A stretch of 6,158 bases of DNA from an uncultured Collinsella sp. Its GTDB lineage: Bacteria > Actinomycetota > Coriobacteriia > Coriobacteriales > Coriobacteriaceae. Shown here piece by piece: positions 6,076 through 6,158 of the stretch. The stretch is taken from NCBI GenBank assembly GCA_900553935.1, contig USFK01000094.1, forward strand, positions 1 through 6,158, written 5' to 3'. The first letter of the stretch is position 1; every line of letters begins with the position of its first letter. The notes below the pieces were generated by a model. That model was not told the origin of the DNA. It was given only the letters and a program-made list of their open reading frames with translations, and did not search any database. Position numbers and translations under genes: made by a program.

Positions 6076-6116
6076 AAAGAGGGCGGCATAGACCTTCTGG
6101 TCATGCCGCCCTCTTT
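6076..6116. terminator. Strong terminator hairpin, roughly bidirectional
   Basis: A 14-bp perfect stem (6076-6089 with 6103-6116, aaagagggcggcat/atgccgccctcttt) continues after one mismatch as gacc/ggtc around a four-base loop. The minus strand ends in TTTT, the plus strand in TTT. No gene inside the window obviously ends here, so it most likely serves a minus-strand gene beyond the right edge. No minus-strand stop codon lies in 6117-6158. Confidence 0.75.
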
Positions 6117-6158
6117 GAATGACAAGTTGTCGCTCTGGTGACCGCGCAGCGTCGGCCG

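Noticed and set aside
5922..6122. A 66-codon plus-strand frame at the right edge
   Set aside because: It covers the repeat cluster, the tandem repeat and the terminator hairpin, so it is almost certainly non-coding.
1..6158. CRISPR array, tRNA or rRNA gene, or retroelement template/variable repeats
   Set aside because: No regularly spaced repeats with spacers, no tRNA T-arm consensus and no A-biased template/variable pair were seen on either strand.

Overview
The window looks like a piece of a fairly GC-rich bacterial chromosome. My best guess is Coriobacteriia (Collinsella or a relative). I base this on the style of the LOG-family protein, whose N-terminal extension resembles actinobacterial homologues, on the Tgt protein, and on intergenic repeats of a type I associate with Collinsella. 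This is recognition from memory, not a search.

Layout. Positions 1-228 hold a short element bounded by 36-bp inverted repeats (35 of 36 bases match) with no credible gene inside, so it is MITE-like. Positions 229-409 are a gene-free leader. Positions 410-3421 (+) encode one 1003-residue protein: a TOTE-conflict-system type archaeo-eukaryotic primase (AEP) domain, an SF2 helicase of the DEAD/DEAH (Res-subunit) type, and a C-terminal phospholipase-D-like domain whose HKD signature is degenerate. Convergent to it, at about 3486-3665 (-), is the C-terminal half of a YafQ/RelE-type toxin with no N-terminal half and no antitoxin. Positions 3673-4431 (-) encode a LOG-family (TIGR00730-type) Rossmann protein. 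Its ribosome binding site lies just after a strong intrinsic terminator (4447-4493) that ends the transcript of the upstream gene. Positions 4643-5782 (-) encode tRNA-guanine transglycosylase (tgt), with a clear Shine-Dalgarno site and a TATAAT -10 box. Positions 5888-6032 hold nested GGGGAC/GTCCC repeats and a 17-bp tandem repeat. Positions 6076-6116 form a strong, roughly bidirectional terminator hairpin.

Interpretation. The right half is ordinary core genome: a tRNA-modification gene followed by a small nucleotide-processing gene on the same strand. The left half reads as accessory DNA. It holds a conflict-system primase-helicase of visibly lower GC and different codon use, with a MITE-like element on one side and a decayed toxin gene on the other, inserted beside the 3' end of the LOG gene. 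The primase-helicase-PLD protein appears alone, with no partner gene in view. It is the most interesting object here and probably acts in defence against, or spread of, mobile DNA. The domain family is known, but its biochemical role is to my knowledge not well established.
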